From the NCBI GenBank assembly GCA_032719365.1, contig CM064873.1:46662332-46726331 (forward strand): a stretch of 64,000 bases of DNA. The letters are read 5' to 3'. Positions 49,466-60,855 of the stretch are shown here, piece by piece (the first letter of the stretch is position 1; every line of letters begins with the position of its first letter). The stretch is from Prinsepia uniflora. Lineage: Eukaryota; Streptophyta; Magnoliopsida; Rosales; Rosaceae. The position numbers were made by a program, and so were the translations under genes. Below the pieces are notes generated by a model. It did not search any database and was not told the DNA's origin. It worked only from the letters and a program-made list of their open reading frames with translations.

Positions 49466-51283
49466 TTACTTGCCATGGTGGCTACAGCTTCCCTGGAATT
49501 GGAGTGCATTCTGAGAGGAAAGGCCAAGGTTCCATGGCTGTGAGAAAGGGATCATCAGGTGGTACATGTTTGGACTAGAGTGTTGATGGCGCACTTGAGG
49601 GACAAGGTGCTTTCTCAATGGCTTGATAGCCTTGAATGGCGTATGTACTTCTGGGCCTACCATGGGCACGATTTGGGGCAAAAAGAACTGTACCTTGTTG
49701 TGACTCTCATGATCTGGAAGTCGAGTGACAATCTTGTGAAGACCTTCCTTGGTGCATGAACCTGCAATGGTATCCTGCAATGCATTATTCATTAGTTCTA
49801 AGGATGGACCATGAATGGGTTTAATAGGGAATAGGATGACATCATGTATACTGAATGTTTGCAGCTTCTCCAAAACATTGAGAACCATCGTCCCTCATTT
49901 GATATTGATGTCAAAGTCCATATTAGCTAGAAGGGGTTTTCCAAATAGGGGAAGTCGATTATCACTTTGGCCCCGAGTTACTAGAACATAGATATCTGTG
50001 GTAATGCAAACTCCATTACCTGCACACTTACATTCTTAATCTTACCCATTAGATTTGTCATAGTTTAATTGGCTAATCTAATGCCCAGATCGATATGCTT
50101 TAAATGTACTAGGTTTAAAGATTTCAAAACATGATAGGGCATTATAATTATTGCCGTCCCTCTATCACAAAGAAAATTGTTAAATCTATTTCCTTCGATG
50201 ACATCGATGAGTGAATGAGGGCCATGATCCTCGACCTTGGGTGGCACACAATCCAGCGTGGTTGGATTGCTCTCAAGAGTGAATCTATTCGCTGCTCCAT
50301 GTTTTCTAGAAACTACGTCCGTCAATGATTTAGCAAAGAGCGTTATATGCTTGATGAGTTTGTGGAAATGCAATGTGATTTCGAGATGTTCCAGTATCTG
50401 TTCCATCTCCTTCTTGAAATCCTTCTTTTCTTTACTTTGGTTGGCAAACCCGTGTGGAAATGGCACATAAGTTTTATTATCTAAATTAAAATGTATGTTT
50501 TTAGTTCGTTTAGAATTGGAAATTTTCTAAGAGGTTGAGCACTTGACGTGATATGGCCCTGAGAAGAGGTTGCCCTGGGGACGGCCTAAGTGTTTTGCTC
50601 AGTAGGGGCTAGAGCTGTTTCAGGTGCAACATAGGTGTTCTTTGTGGAGTTCCAAGCATGTGGTCAAAGTTTGGATCTGAGGTGGTGCATCAGAGCTAGA
50701 TTGGCACGTCTCGAGTGCAAATTGAAAATGCTTTGGTGTAAGTGCACGGTGTTGTCCCAGCAGGTATGTGCTAGGCACATGTTGGTAGATGAGGTGCTTG
50801 GGTCCAACGCGGTGCTGGCTCTGCCGTAGAAAGGCTGGCACACCTTGCTGTGGTGCAAGGGCTCTTGGTACAGAAGAATGAGAACTAGATTGGTGCTAGT
50901 TTTGACACAGCAATAAGGACAAGTGTTGTGGTTGTTCATGGGCTTTTGGTGGGCCATATTGGGAAACATGCAGGTCTACTTCTTCATCATCCATCCCTTC
51001 CAAAAAATTTTAATGGTTTTTAAAGATAGGACTACAAATCTGTGCTCCACTTTGTAAGGCGATGGCATTGGCTGAAAGGTGTTGAATTCCTTTAGAATTT
51101 ACCGTGACTTGTCTTGGCAACCTGCCTTGATCACGTGGTAGCATTTGGGATGCAACCTGCCCATTTTGAGTCTCCAAATTTGTGATTGATCGCTCAGTTT
51201 TAGACATGTATGCTCGAGTATCTTGAGCCAAGGAAAGGACGAGGTCTTCCAATGGTGTGGCACCAATGTGTTGCGGTTTTTTT

Positions 51284-51310
51284 GGGGGGGGGGGGGGGGG
51301 GGGGGGGGGG
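51284..51310 (+). repeat. 27-base poly-G tract
   Basis: A pure G run inside the gag remnant (poly-Pro codons on the minus strand). Its length is doubtful in any assembly. Confidence 0.85.
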
Positions 51311-51928
51311 TGGACTGATAAAATTCTAGGGTGAATTTTAGACAACTTGTGGATGGTTCCGTTGAAGATTGGTATGGTTCCTCCACCCCGGGTTTTATGT
51401 ATCTACATACGATTCATTTTGGGGCCTTGGACCATTATTGAAACCTCCTGCGAAGTTGAGTTCTACCACAACTCGACACTCTTGTTAAGTGTGTCTTTGA
51501 ATTGAGCATCCCCGTAGATTTGGATACCCTTGTCCTTCTCATTGCACAACTTCCTTTCCATTGTTATGAGTTGAAGCAATGTCATCATCTTGGTTATTGG
51601 TGTGGGTGCCACTAGTAGGTTTAGAGGAATGGCCTTTGTAACTAATTTTTTTCTCACCTTGGGCTACGCTTTCAAATGATGTGCTTGCATCTATAGCCGT
51701 GCCCTCCAAGATACCTTGTGATTATGAGTTGACCATGGTGTGATCACTTGTTGTCAAACCTCCATAGAAGTATAGCATTAGGCGATGACCATCAATATTG
51801 TGGTGTGAACACTCCCTAACCATTTGGTTGAACATCTTCCAATATTCATAGAAGGGTTCATCCCAACCTTGGCGAAGGGCCATTATCTTAGCCTTAAAAT
51901 CATTAGTCTTCACGATAAGGTAATACTA

Positions 51929-52010
51929 CATGAGAAACTTTGAGGAAAAGTTCCACAATGCCTTAGCAACATGAGAAACTTTGAGGAAAAGTTCCACAAT
52001 GCCTTAGCAT
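51929..52010 (+). repeat. 41-bp perfect tandem duplication in the gag remnant
   Basis: CATGAGAAACTTTGAGGAAA and the following 21 bases occur twice, at 51929 and 51970. Confidence 0.88.
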
Positions 52011-52439
52011 GATCCTTAAGACTTGGAAAATCTCCTTGATATGCAAGTGAGGATTCTATCCCGAAAGTCCATGGAATGTGGGCAGTAAGTATTGTGCCGG
52101 ACTTAATTCGAAGTTTGCCACCATAGACTTAAGAAAGACAATACGGAATCGGTGTTCCGAGACATGGAGGATGGGAAACTCCTTAAGGAGCCATGGGTAG
52201 GTGGTGGCACAAGAGCACGTTGGTCATTGGAATCTCGTGGATTTGCCATATGTGGGCTAGGTTGAGCCGTGAATTGAAGAGGCCCTTGAAGATGAACTTG
52301 AGGTGATCCAAGAAAGTGAGCCTAGGCTTGAATTAGAACCATGAGCTAACCTGTGCTTAGATGAGGACATATAAAGTACCTAAAAAAAGTAAAATGATTT
52401 GAGTCAAAAGATTTTTTTTTAAAAAAAAAAGTGGGCACT

Positions 52440-54642
52440 GTTGAGAGATAAGTCCCTAACAACGGAAAAAAAAACTTGATAGTAAATTAAAACAACACAA
52501 ATATGTAACTTATTCTATCCAGATTAAAAAATTTGTAAGTGCACAAAATCGTGTAAAATAGTATAGTAAAAAAGAAAATGTCGATCACTCAAGAACTTGT
52601 TCAGCATTTATATCACTCAGTTCAGATTATTTATATCAAAAAATTTACATTATTAACTCAATCACATAATCAAAACACTACTTAGACATGACAAAGACAG
52701 AAAACAAGATTCAACAAGAGACAAAAAAACACATGAATAAGACACTAACAAAGACACATGGGAGGGGAGGTTGGTAATTATGCTTTGAGTAATCAAACAA
52801 GAAATTAAATGCAAGAATCTAAATCGCATTAGAGGTAACAAGTTAGTTGATTTAGCTTAAATAAGGAAAATCATGTCACACTATACACCACTAACCAATT
52901 AATTCATTAACACGATTTTCAAGATTAGATTACTATAGAACTTTTTAATCTGATGCCCATGCAGAGGCCCTGATGTTGAGTCACTCTACATATATTAGTT
53001 TCTCTTACTTGGTATATTATAAGCATGATGTGCACCTTAGAACTTCTATAAAATTTTATCAATATAATGCATGAAGAACATAGAGACTTTAATGACATCG
53101 CAGTAGCCCTAGAAAAGTGATGTGCAGAACTTGGGTGTCATGAATTAAATTACAGATAAGATGTAAACCACTACCTTCGATGCTAAGAATCTAAAATAGA
53201 TGATTAGTCACACAAGCAATCATTCATCAATAGTTCATGCAAACGAGTCGATCACACTCATAAGAAATAAACATACATAAAAATAGTTATCACAATCATA
53301 TCCAGCATCTATAGCAATACAAATCAAGAGCCAAAATATAGTTATGAATAGAGCTTCGAGCAACCCTAATTCTAATGGAAACTACTTACGCATAATTGAA
53401 AAACAAAACATGATATAAGATTGCATTAAGGATTATAATAAATTAAAAAAGCAAGGGAAAGAAGGAACCAAGAACATTGAACCACGACAAAGGTATAACA
53501 AGTTTGCTCCTCCCAAGCTCTATGCTTAAGTCATTTTCCAAATTCTAGCTCGAGATTGGGAAGCAAACAATATTCCTTCTAGAATTAGGAGTCATTTTCA
53601 CTACAAGAACTTAGTTAGAATCTTCTTGGTCTTTCTTGCACACCAAGGTTGCTTCTGTTGTCTTATGAGGTTTCTGGACGTCACACAATGAGTTGAAAAT
53701 TGCATTGGACACTTGGAGTATAGCTGGGCAGATTCTGAGCTCTAAAACCATCATAATTGGGTTTTTTTTAGAACTTTCTGGAACTTGGCATGCTACAAAC
53801 CTTAACCACTGAGAACTTCCTTGGGCTTATTATGAAGGTTTGAGGCTCAGGAGACACTGAGAAATGGGTTGAGACCTCAGATCCGAAATCTAGGCCCAAT
53901 TCTTAGCCCAAACTGTCGCAGACATGTCCCAGTACGTCCTTTGGTAATTTCTAGAATATGCTCCAAAATATCCTTAAGAGTGTTTTTGGATAGACTATTC
54001 AAGGAGTTTTCCAAGTGCCAATTGGTGAAGATGACACACTCAAAAGATTGCAAGCATATAGGTGGCAAGATCATGTACTACTAGCCCAAGATATGTCCAG
54101 GACATGTCCAAGGATAAGGTCTTGGCTAGTACTCGACTGGGACATGTTCAGGACATCGTCAGAAACACCATCTTTGTTTAGTTCTTAGACATTGTAAAAT
54201 GGACTCTAGGAGGCGTGGGATGGACTTATCTTAGGTGGTCCTCAAACACAAGTCTTGGACCCAGAAGGGCAGGTTCTTAGTACTTCGAAGTTGCACCCCA
54301 GCAAGTCCTCAGACATGTCTAGGACTCAATTTAGGGTTCAATTTTCATCTTGAGATAGTTTCCTCATTTTAACTTTGATTTGAGCCATTCTTTTTGCATT
54401 CTTCTCAAAATAAATCTACTTTTCCAAATCTACACAAGCCTCAAAAGATAGATCAATTTCTTCTATTGATGGTATGAATTCATTCAAAATATGTGTAAAG
54501 AGGGCATTAGATGACATAAAAGTCATTCTTAAATCATGACTAAAAACATATGCAACGGTCCAAGAAAACTTCCAAAAGTAAGGGTAAATTTGTCTTTTCA
54601 TAGATTTTTTACTCAACTTAATTTTAAATCTGGGTCGTTACA
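52440..54642 (-). mobile_element. 5' non-coding and LTR sequence of minus-strand elements
   Basis: On the minus strand, CCGTTGTTAGGGACTTATC (about 52446-52464) resembles the Athila/Tat-type primer site and the sequence just after it, so the LTR of the gag-protease element should lie to the right of it. GACATGTCC-like phrases recur at 53920-54320. A different LTR starts on the minus strand at 54642 with TGTAACGACCC. I cannot place the boundary between the two. Confidence 0.45.
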
Positions 54643-54830
54643 GCTACATAATTCAAATCGATACTTTCTTTATTATCATCTACATGAGTAATGCAAAAAA
54701 ATTGCTCAAAAAGTTCCTCATAACTAATATTGGCCGAAACTAGAATCCCTTTTGTTTCTCCAAATTTGTATCAAGAAATCATTGCTTTATTCACCCATTT
54801 CCCATTGTAGCAAATCAGAGTTCTCAATAC
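54643..54830 (-). pseudogene. MULE transposase N-terminal fragment
   Basis: The minus strand reads CYNGKWV, then KGILVSANISYEELFEQFF, the usual N-terminal stretch of plant MULE transposases. A stop interrupts it. It ends at 54643 where the minus-strand LTR starts. Same strand and right order as the C-terminal part at 37083-35941, but the catalytic middle is not in the window. Confidence 0.6.
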
Positions 54831-54914
54831 TTCGTCCATACATACACATCATCAAGCAATTTTTATGTTTCGGCATATGTCAGATTCTACCACTTAACTA
54901 CCATTTTATAATCC

Positions 54915-55220
54915 TTGGGATAGTCGAGTTGCGACTGGTTAGAGTTTGGTTGGACAGGTTACCAGGGTTGGTACTTGTCGATGGAATCCCTGAGTGGGAT
55001 ACAGAGTAGTTGGTACGGGCGATTGATTCCGTTGGATACGGAGTCTGGATATAGCGAGGTGACCTGGTAGACGACATTGGGATAGTCGAGTTGCGACTAG
55101 TTAGAGTTTGGTTGGACAGGTTACCAGGGTTGGTACTTGTCGATGGAATCCCTGAGTGGGATACAGAGTAGTTGGTACGGGCGATTGATTCCGTTGGATA
55201 CGGAGTCTGGATATAGCGAG
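54915..55220 (+). repeat. 162-bp tandem duplication
   Basis: Units begin TTGGGATAGTCGAG at 54915 and 55077. The second copy of the element (61601) has the unit once, so the duplication is private to this copy. Confidence 0.85.
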
Positions 55221-56404
55221 GTCTGGTAGTGAGGTCTGCACGAGTCTGTGGAAGGCACTACTACCGAGAGTGGTTGTAGCTGTGGTTGTTGGGAATCGGG
55301 GACGTTCAGGGGACGTTTTCTTTTCTCGTATGAGTTGTCAGGATGACTGTACTCATAATTGTTAGGTACGAGGGAGACTGAGTTTCTCCAATATGAGTTG
55401 AGGTACGGGATCGTCGCTCGGTATGAGCGGAGATCCAGGGTTGTCAGATTTGCACCCGGTGTGCCGATGCTGGTACTAGTGCTGGTGCTGGTGCCGGTGA
55501 TCGTGATGGCGATGAGTTACGAGTCGGGAAGCGACTCATTCGAGATGGGCATATGTTCGGTATCTGTGGTTCGGGAGTGGATCACGGATAGTTAGGGTAC
55601 AAGTGGTTGATGTCTGGGTACGTTGTTTCCAATCTTGTTGGAACTTCGAAATCGCGAGAGGTTGCGATTGAGGTGACGAGAGGAATGCGGGTTTTCCGCA
55701 TTGGTAACGGGTATGTCGAAGTCGTTTTGGGTGACTTCTCGGATTCTACCATGATTGATGATGGTAGATGACGTTGATGATATGATGTTGTTGGTTGCCA
55801 CTCGTACACGGATTGTGTATTGGTTGGTGGACCCGGGATTTGTTCTGGACCATCAAGAGGAGATGAGTATATCGAAGTTAGGTGACTGAGATTTCTCATT
55901 TTCTGCTTGGTGGCAGACGATGTTGGTTTACGTGACGTGGTGAATGCAGCGAGTTTGGTTGTATTCACATAGGACGAGTTTTGATGTCATCGTCTTGGAT
56001 CATCTTTGGATTTTCCTAGGTGGAATGCCAAGGATCGATACGAGGTGATTGGGGAGGACCCACAGTCTCGATTGTGACGTCTATAGTCGTTTGACGTAGT
56101 GGTGGATCTGGATCGTGATCTTGATGATCCAGATAGGTGGAGAGTTTATCACTCTTACTTGGATGTTGAGTGGGGCATGTTGGGACTGAACTTCTTTTCG
56201 AGGTAAATCCCATATGGCTTATTACTCGCCTGAGTAGTTGTCCGATGAGTAGTTTTCCTACGTGGTCGGATATGGTCGGCCTTAGATGTGTTGATGTTGG
56301 GATTGGCTTCCCTATGAAGTCAATCGATCGTATTGTGGTAATCGGTTGAGCGAGTAACCGATAGGTTTGGTTTTGGTACGTCTCGGTAGACGTGAACGAT
56401 ATTT

Positions 56405-56730
56405 CAGGTTTTGGAATCGGATTTCTGGATGACGATTCAGGATTTGATTTTGCAACTTGAAAAAGGATTTCTAGATTTGGGTTTTGGAATCGGATTCTGG
56501 GTGACGATTCAGGATTTGATTCTAGAGCTTGACTGTAGATTTTCTTTTATGGATTTGGGTTCGGAATAGTTATTCCAAATGCTAGCTTACGGAATGATGA
56601 TTTCGGATTCGAATTTGGACATGATATGGATATGACTTCTGGGTTTGGATTCGGGATTTCGTACGAAATTGCGGATTCAGATTCGGATTTGGGAATAGAT
56701 GATGGGTTGGAGTTTTGATTTGTCTAATAC
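56405..56730 (+). repeat. GGATTCGG-rich patch shared with LTR B
   Basis: It matches LTR B 43090-43290, including GGTTCGGAATAGTTATTCC and GCTAGCTTACGGAATGATG. It is also present in the second copy of element C (62930-63250). Confidence 0.75.
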
Positions 56731-58869
56731 TGGATTGGACAAATGAACTCCATAATTGAAACGTGTTTGACTACGACCTAGGTGGTCTGGTTTTTGTTGT
56801 GGTATGTCGCTGGGTAGATGTACGTACTTTGTACGTTGTTCAAGGTACGATACTAGGCAGACTTGTCGTGCCTGGTGACGGTATATAGGAGATACCGGTG
56901 GTGCGTTGGAGAGCGTATTGGTAGTCGGATTGGTTCTGATACCATCGGATTAGTTGAGGTCGTGGACTGGACATTGGATACTGTGCATTGGGTCATAGTA
57001 GTTCTGATGGGCCTGGTTACACACAGGTCGAGTGTTTTGTTAGTATGCATATACTCCGGTTGAGTGAGTTGGTGGTTAGTATAACCACAAGGGAGTATAG
57101 TGTTAGTTTTCGACTGACGACTGTTAAGTGGTGACGGTCTGTCGGAGGTGTCAGCGTGGATCGTTGAGTGAGGTCTGATGACTCCCAGTGGGAGCAGACG
57201 TCAGGATATCTTAGTGAGTGAGTAAGGAACCGTAGAGTTGTTTATGTCAGCGAAAGGGTAGATTTGACAAGTGGGTCGATCATAGGATACTTGGGCTACT
57301 CTGATACTGACAGGTGGTGTCAGTTCGGAGCGTACGACTTCTGCTATTCGACGTGGTCGAATGTAGACGAGGCGACATGAGCGTTAGTGGTACGTCTGGT
57401 TGCAGACGAGTAAGTATTGTTCTAGTTGGTTGGTGTACGAGGGTACACGTATTTCGAGGTCGATTCTACCTTCCACGAGGTGGATGTGGAATCAGAATAG
57501 TTGGCGTTTCGAGAACGGAACTAAATTAAGGAGGGAAGAACGGTTGGGTTTAGGTCGGTTGGAATTTCGGGGACGAAATTAATTAAGGAGGGAAGGTTGT
57601 AACGACCCGTCCCAAATTTCATGATTAGATTAGTGACTAATCACGATTAGTGAGGCTAATCCGTGATTAGTAGAGCGAAATCGGACGAACGGTGCGAAAT
57701 GACCGTTTTGCCCCTAATGGTGGCAAAACGTTGACTTTTTAATCGGGCGGTCAAATGGACTTTGACCGATGACCGTGACGTAGTTCGTGACGTCACGAGT
57801 TCATAGACAGGTGGCACGTTCAATTCCGACGTTCGAGGAAGAAGTTATGACGTTCGGAAGTTTAGGGGCATTTTGGTAATTTTGGATAAAAGGGGTCAAA
57901 TGTTGACTTTTTGACCGGGAGGTCCGATGGCCGAGGGCCGAAGACCGTTACGTAGATAAAGACGATACGAATCCATAGGCAGGCGGCACACTGAAATCGG
58001 ACTTCGAACGGAAGAGTTATGGGTCACGGAAGTTCGATTTCACTATGCACGAACTTCGAGACGGGGACGTTTCGGTGAAATCTGATTGGGTGGATATTTT
58101 GGTGGGCCCCATGGATGAGTGACAAGTGTCACTCATCCCATTGCTTTGATCCCCCAAAATGTGGATCTAAATAATTAAATATTATTATTTTAATTATTTT
58201 ATAATCAAATCCACCAACCATTAATCCTACCCATCCATTTCAATTCTAACTTTAAATCCACACCCTCCATTTCTCTTCTCTCATCAGCCATCATTCTTCT
58301 TTGTTCATCCTCCCACCCGAAACCTATTATCCCATTTTTCTTCATTTTCTTCATCCACCATTTTCAAACACCACACCATACACATACCACCACATCTCAT
58401 CATTTTTCATCTTATGTGTGACGTGAGGAGGGACCGTGATGATGAGGACGCGACGGCGAGGACTCACGGCGGCGGACCACGGCGGGGGAACCCGAAAACC
58501 CGTGAGGTACATTTTACTCAAAATTTGGATTTTTAGTTTTAGGGGTTTTCGATGATTTCTAAAGATTAGGAATGGTTTCTAGGGACCCTAGGAGTCTATT
58601 GGGATTGGATTCGAGGGTTAGGAAGGCCTGGAACGACCGTGAACGGCGGAGGAATGCACGGCCGCCATGGCCAAACTCGAAGGTATGGTTTTCGATGCTT
58701 TTCTTACATTTTAAGGTCATAGGACGGTAGGTTAGGTTGAGACGAAGAGAATGGGACAAACGGGGAGTGTTTTGGTGGCCGGAGCTGGGAGAACCGGCCG
58801 GGTCAAGCCGCGGGTCACGGCGACCCGGTTGCAGACGTTCGGGTCGACCCGCGGGAGGGCAGGGATGAC

Positions 58870-59212
58870 AGGTGACGTCATCCTGCTGACTTCATCATGT
58901 CAGGGATGACGTCATCATTGTCAGATCTGACAATGTCAACTGACATGTCAGAAAATGGGCCAATAGGAGTGCAACACGTGTCACATGTCAGTGCACAGTC
59001 AGCACTGACATGTCAGTGACGTGGCCCAATCAGGGGCTCACACGTGGCACCGACGTGGGCCAGTGCCGTAATGACACGTGGCACATGTCAGACTGCCACG
59101 TGGCACTGACAGCACAGTGACGTGGACCAATGGGAGAATGACACGTGGCACCTGTCAGAGTCTGACATGTCAGACCTGACAGCTGTCAGATAACGTCATG
59201 CTGACGTCAGCA
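58870..59212 (+). promoter_or_regulatory. Cluster of ACGT-core (bZIP / G-box / TGACGTCA) motifs in LTR C
   Basis: I count twelve ACGT cores, including TGACGTCA (58872, 58907, and near 59202), ACACGTGGC-type ABRE/G-box motifs (near 59040, 59073, 59095, 59141) and TGACGTGG. They are mixed with the palindromes CTGACATGTCAG and CTGACAGCTGTCAG. These are classical plant bZIP binding sequences. Binding is not shown. Confidence 0.6.
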
Positions 59213-59570
59213 GGTACTGTAGCAGGCGCGTGAAGCCCACGCGCAGCCACTTCAGCCGGCGCGTGAGGGCGCGTGGCAGGGAATCTGGGGAAGGTTCCAA
59301 CATGTGAAATCTTCTATTCGATGTAACGAACATTTTGGGACTGGTTTCGTGTCAATCGGACACCGTCTCGATATGTTTCGGGGCATCGGAAGGTTTAGGT
59401 TCGGGATTAAAAATAGTTAAAAATACAGGAAAATTACGGGGCTTTGGTAGGAGGTTAATTAAGTAGTTAGTAACCTTCTATTACGATTTGGACAGGTTTG
59501 GGAGTCCCGGTGATGGTGATTGGATCGGGGAGCTGTATGGCACGCAAATCGAGGCGGCAGCTCGGACGGT

Positions 59571-60649
59571 CTGTGAGTGGACCTTGTTTTCTAAATTGGT
59601 GCATGCATAAATGTTTATTATATGTTTTATTACTTGTTTGATGATGCCATGGGTGCATTTGTATGTGGTTACGTATAAGCACGTATTTCGAGGTTTCGGC
59701 CTTATACGGTGCTTATACGGGTCTGTATGTCTTTATTGATTTAAATGAACTGGATTTGGATTTCAAAAGGATAAACTCGGGTATGAGACCCATTTGGTTT
59801 TGTCTCGGGCATATGACCTCAGATATCGGGCACGGTGCCCAACTGATGTCCTATGTTCGGGCACGAGACCCAGTCACTTTACGGTTTATGATTTCAGGTT
59901 AGGGAACCTTAAATGGAGTCCCAGGTTCATGACGGTTTATGGGAACCGGCATGAACCCTTGTTATGGTATTATGGTTCATGACGGTTTATGGGAACCGGC
60001 ATGAACCCTTGTTGGTTATTACCGTACATGACTGTTTATGGGAACCGGCATGTTACCTGATTATGGATATTATGGATTCATGACAATTCAGGGGAAACGG
60101 TCATGAATGGTTATGTTATGTATATATATGTTCGTCTACCTTCCTTTACATGCTCTACTATCTCCTCCGGGGAGGGTCGTTGGCCTGGGTGGACCCCTGA
60201 GTAGTCACGGAGCACCGACTGAGTGGGGTCACCCCCCAGTTGGGTTCCTTACTCTCAGGAAGGCTATGATTACTATTACCTCGGGTAGGGTCAGTGGTCT
60301 ACGGACATTGATCTTGACTTTGAGAAGACTCGGATTGAGACCTGGGTAGCATGCGCGTGGCTTTGGATACCGTGACAGGATTGGTTGTGTGACTTATATA
60401 TATGTATGTGATGGATATATGATATATGATATGTGGTGTGTACAGGTGTGCACAGGATTTGGGCAGTGGCCCATATGGTCGTTTTTATTGTGGTCCTTTC
60501 GACCTTAGTTTATATCTGCTTTGGGCTTAGTCCCACATATGGTTTGTTTTGGATAAATGATTTTTGAATGCATGCATGCTTTTTAGTGGAGGGTACAAAT
60601 GTCTTCTCGTTAAAATGTTTTTATAAACTCTTGTTTTGTCCACTCACAG
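59571..60649 (+). repeat. 12-bp inverted repeat pair in LTR C
   Basis: CTGTGAGTGGAC (59571-59582) and GTCCACTCACAG (60638-60649) are exact complements. They frame the hairpin array and are followed by a CCCTTCAG acceptor-like end near 60675, as in LTR-1 and LTR B. Confidence 0.8.
59779..60108 (+). repeat. Hairpin array in LTR C
   Basis: Short hairpins GGGTATGAGACCC (59779-59791), GGGCACGGTGCCC (59828-59840) and GGGCACGAGACCC (59859-59871). Four longer units pair GGTTCATG with CATGAACC (59924-59957 and 59974-60007), GTACATG with CATGTTAC (60024-60056), and ATTCATGAC with GTCATGAAT (60076-60108). The centre GGTTTATGGGAACCGG is kept in the first units. Confidence 0.75.
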
Positions 60650-60855
60650 TTTTTAATGTTTTGACTGCCCTTCAGGTTGACATCGGATGTGGACTGTAGC
60701 AGAGATCGAGATATCACATGCCTCCTCCGGATCCTGGCGTACTCTGATAGCCTGGGAGGGCAAAGGTCGGAAATATCCCTTGTCTGACACTTCGTGTCAG
60801 ACGGGAGCAGGGTCATCCCGCACTAATCCCGGGGGGATTGGGATGGGTCCTGTCA

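Larger units (their letters stand above)
49466..52330 (-). pseudogene. Ty3/gypsy (Athila/Tat-like) gag-protease remnant
   Basis: Minus strand, from high to low coordinate. Gag (51913-51722) has MALRQGWDEPFYEYWKMFNQ and a YFYGGL motif typical of retrotransposon gag. The gag C-terminal part (51345-51010) has NLETQNGQVASQM and ANAIALQSG, followed by a gap. The protease region (50466-50065) has PFPHGFANQ, TLESNPTTLDCVPPKVED and FNNFLCDRGTAIIIMPYHVL. The Asp triad that is DLG or DSG in active copies reads DRG here. Then comes FGKPLLANMDFDI, and 49888-49466. No RT or integrase follows, so pol is lost. Stops, frameshifts and a poly-C run (51310-51284 on this strand) disrupt it. Confidence 0.85.
54915..57597 (+). 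mobile_element. Interior of element C, first copy (left-truncated)
   Basis: Almost the same sequence recurs at 61601-64000 with an offset of 6524 bp; I counted roughly a dozen mismatches over 2.4 kb. No gag-pol is present; the longest frame is 128 codons on the minus strand without recognisable features. A 162-bp tandem duplication (54915 and 55077) lies at its left edge. It ends with ATTTCGGGGACGAAATT and a purine tract TTAAGGAGGGAAGGT before the LTR at 57598, a typical chromovirus-like end of the interior. Confidence 0.78.
57598..60855 (+). mobile_element. LTR of element C
   Basis: The 3258-bp LTR starts TGTAACGACCC right after the polypurine tract and ends GGTCCTGTCA right before the primer-binding site, so it is at once 3' LTR of the left interior and 5' LTR of the right one. 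It has the GACAGG box twice (57805-57818, 57977-57989), an ACGT-motif cluster, a block at 59300-59530 shared with LTR-1 and B, the inverted 12-mer pair (59571-59582 / 60638-60649) and a hairpin array. It encodes nothing recognisable. Confidence 0.88.

Noticed and set aside
53920..54320. Recurring GGACATGTCC palindromes
   Set aside because: Only four or five imperfect copies in 400 bp of LTR-like sequence; not enough to claim a regulatory array.
55582..55968. 128-codon minus-strand frame, duplicated at 62106-62492
   Set aside because: Its conservation follows from the duplicated element; composition is Ser/Thr/Pro-rich with no domain, and it lies antisense in a non-coding retrotransposon interior.
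56925..56955. Primer-site-like CTGATACCAT on the plus strand in element C
   Set aside because: The minus strand reads TGGTATCAGAAC, one base off, and no LTR edge lies beside it, so it is probably chance.
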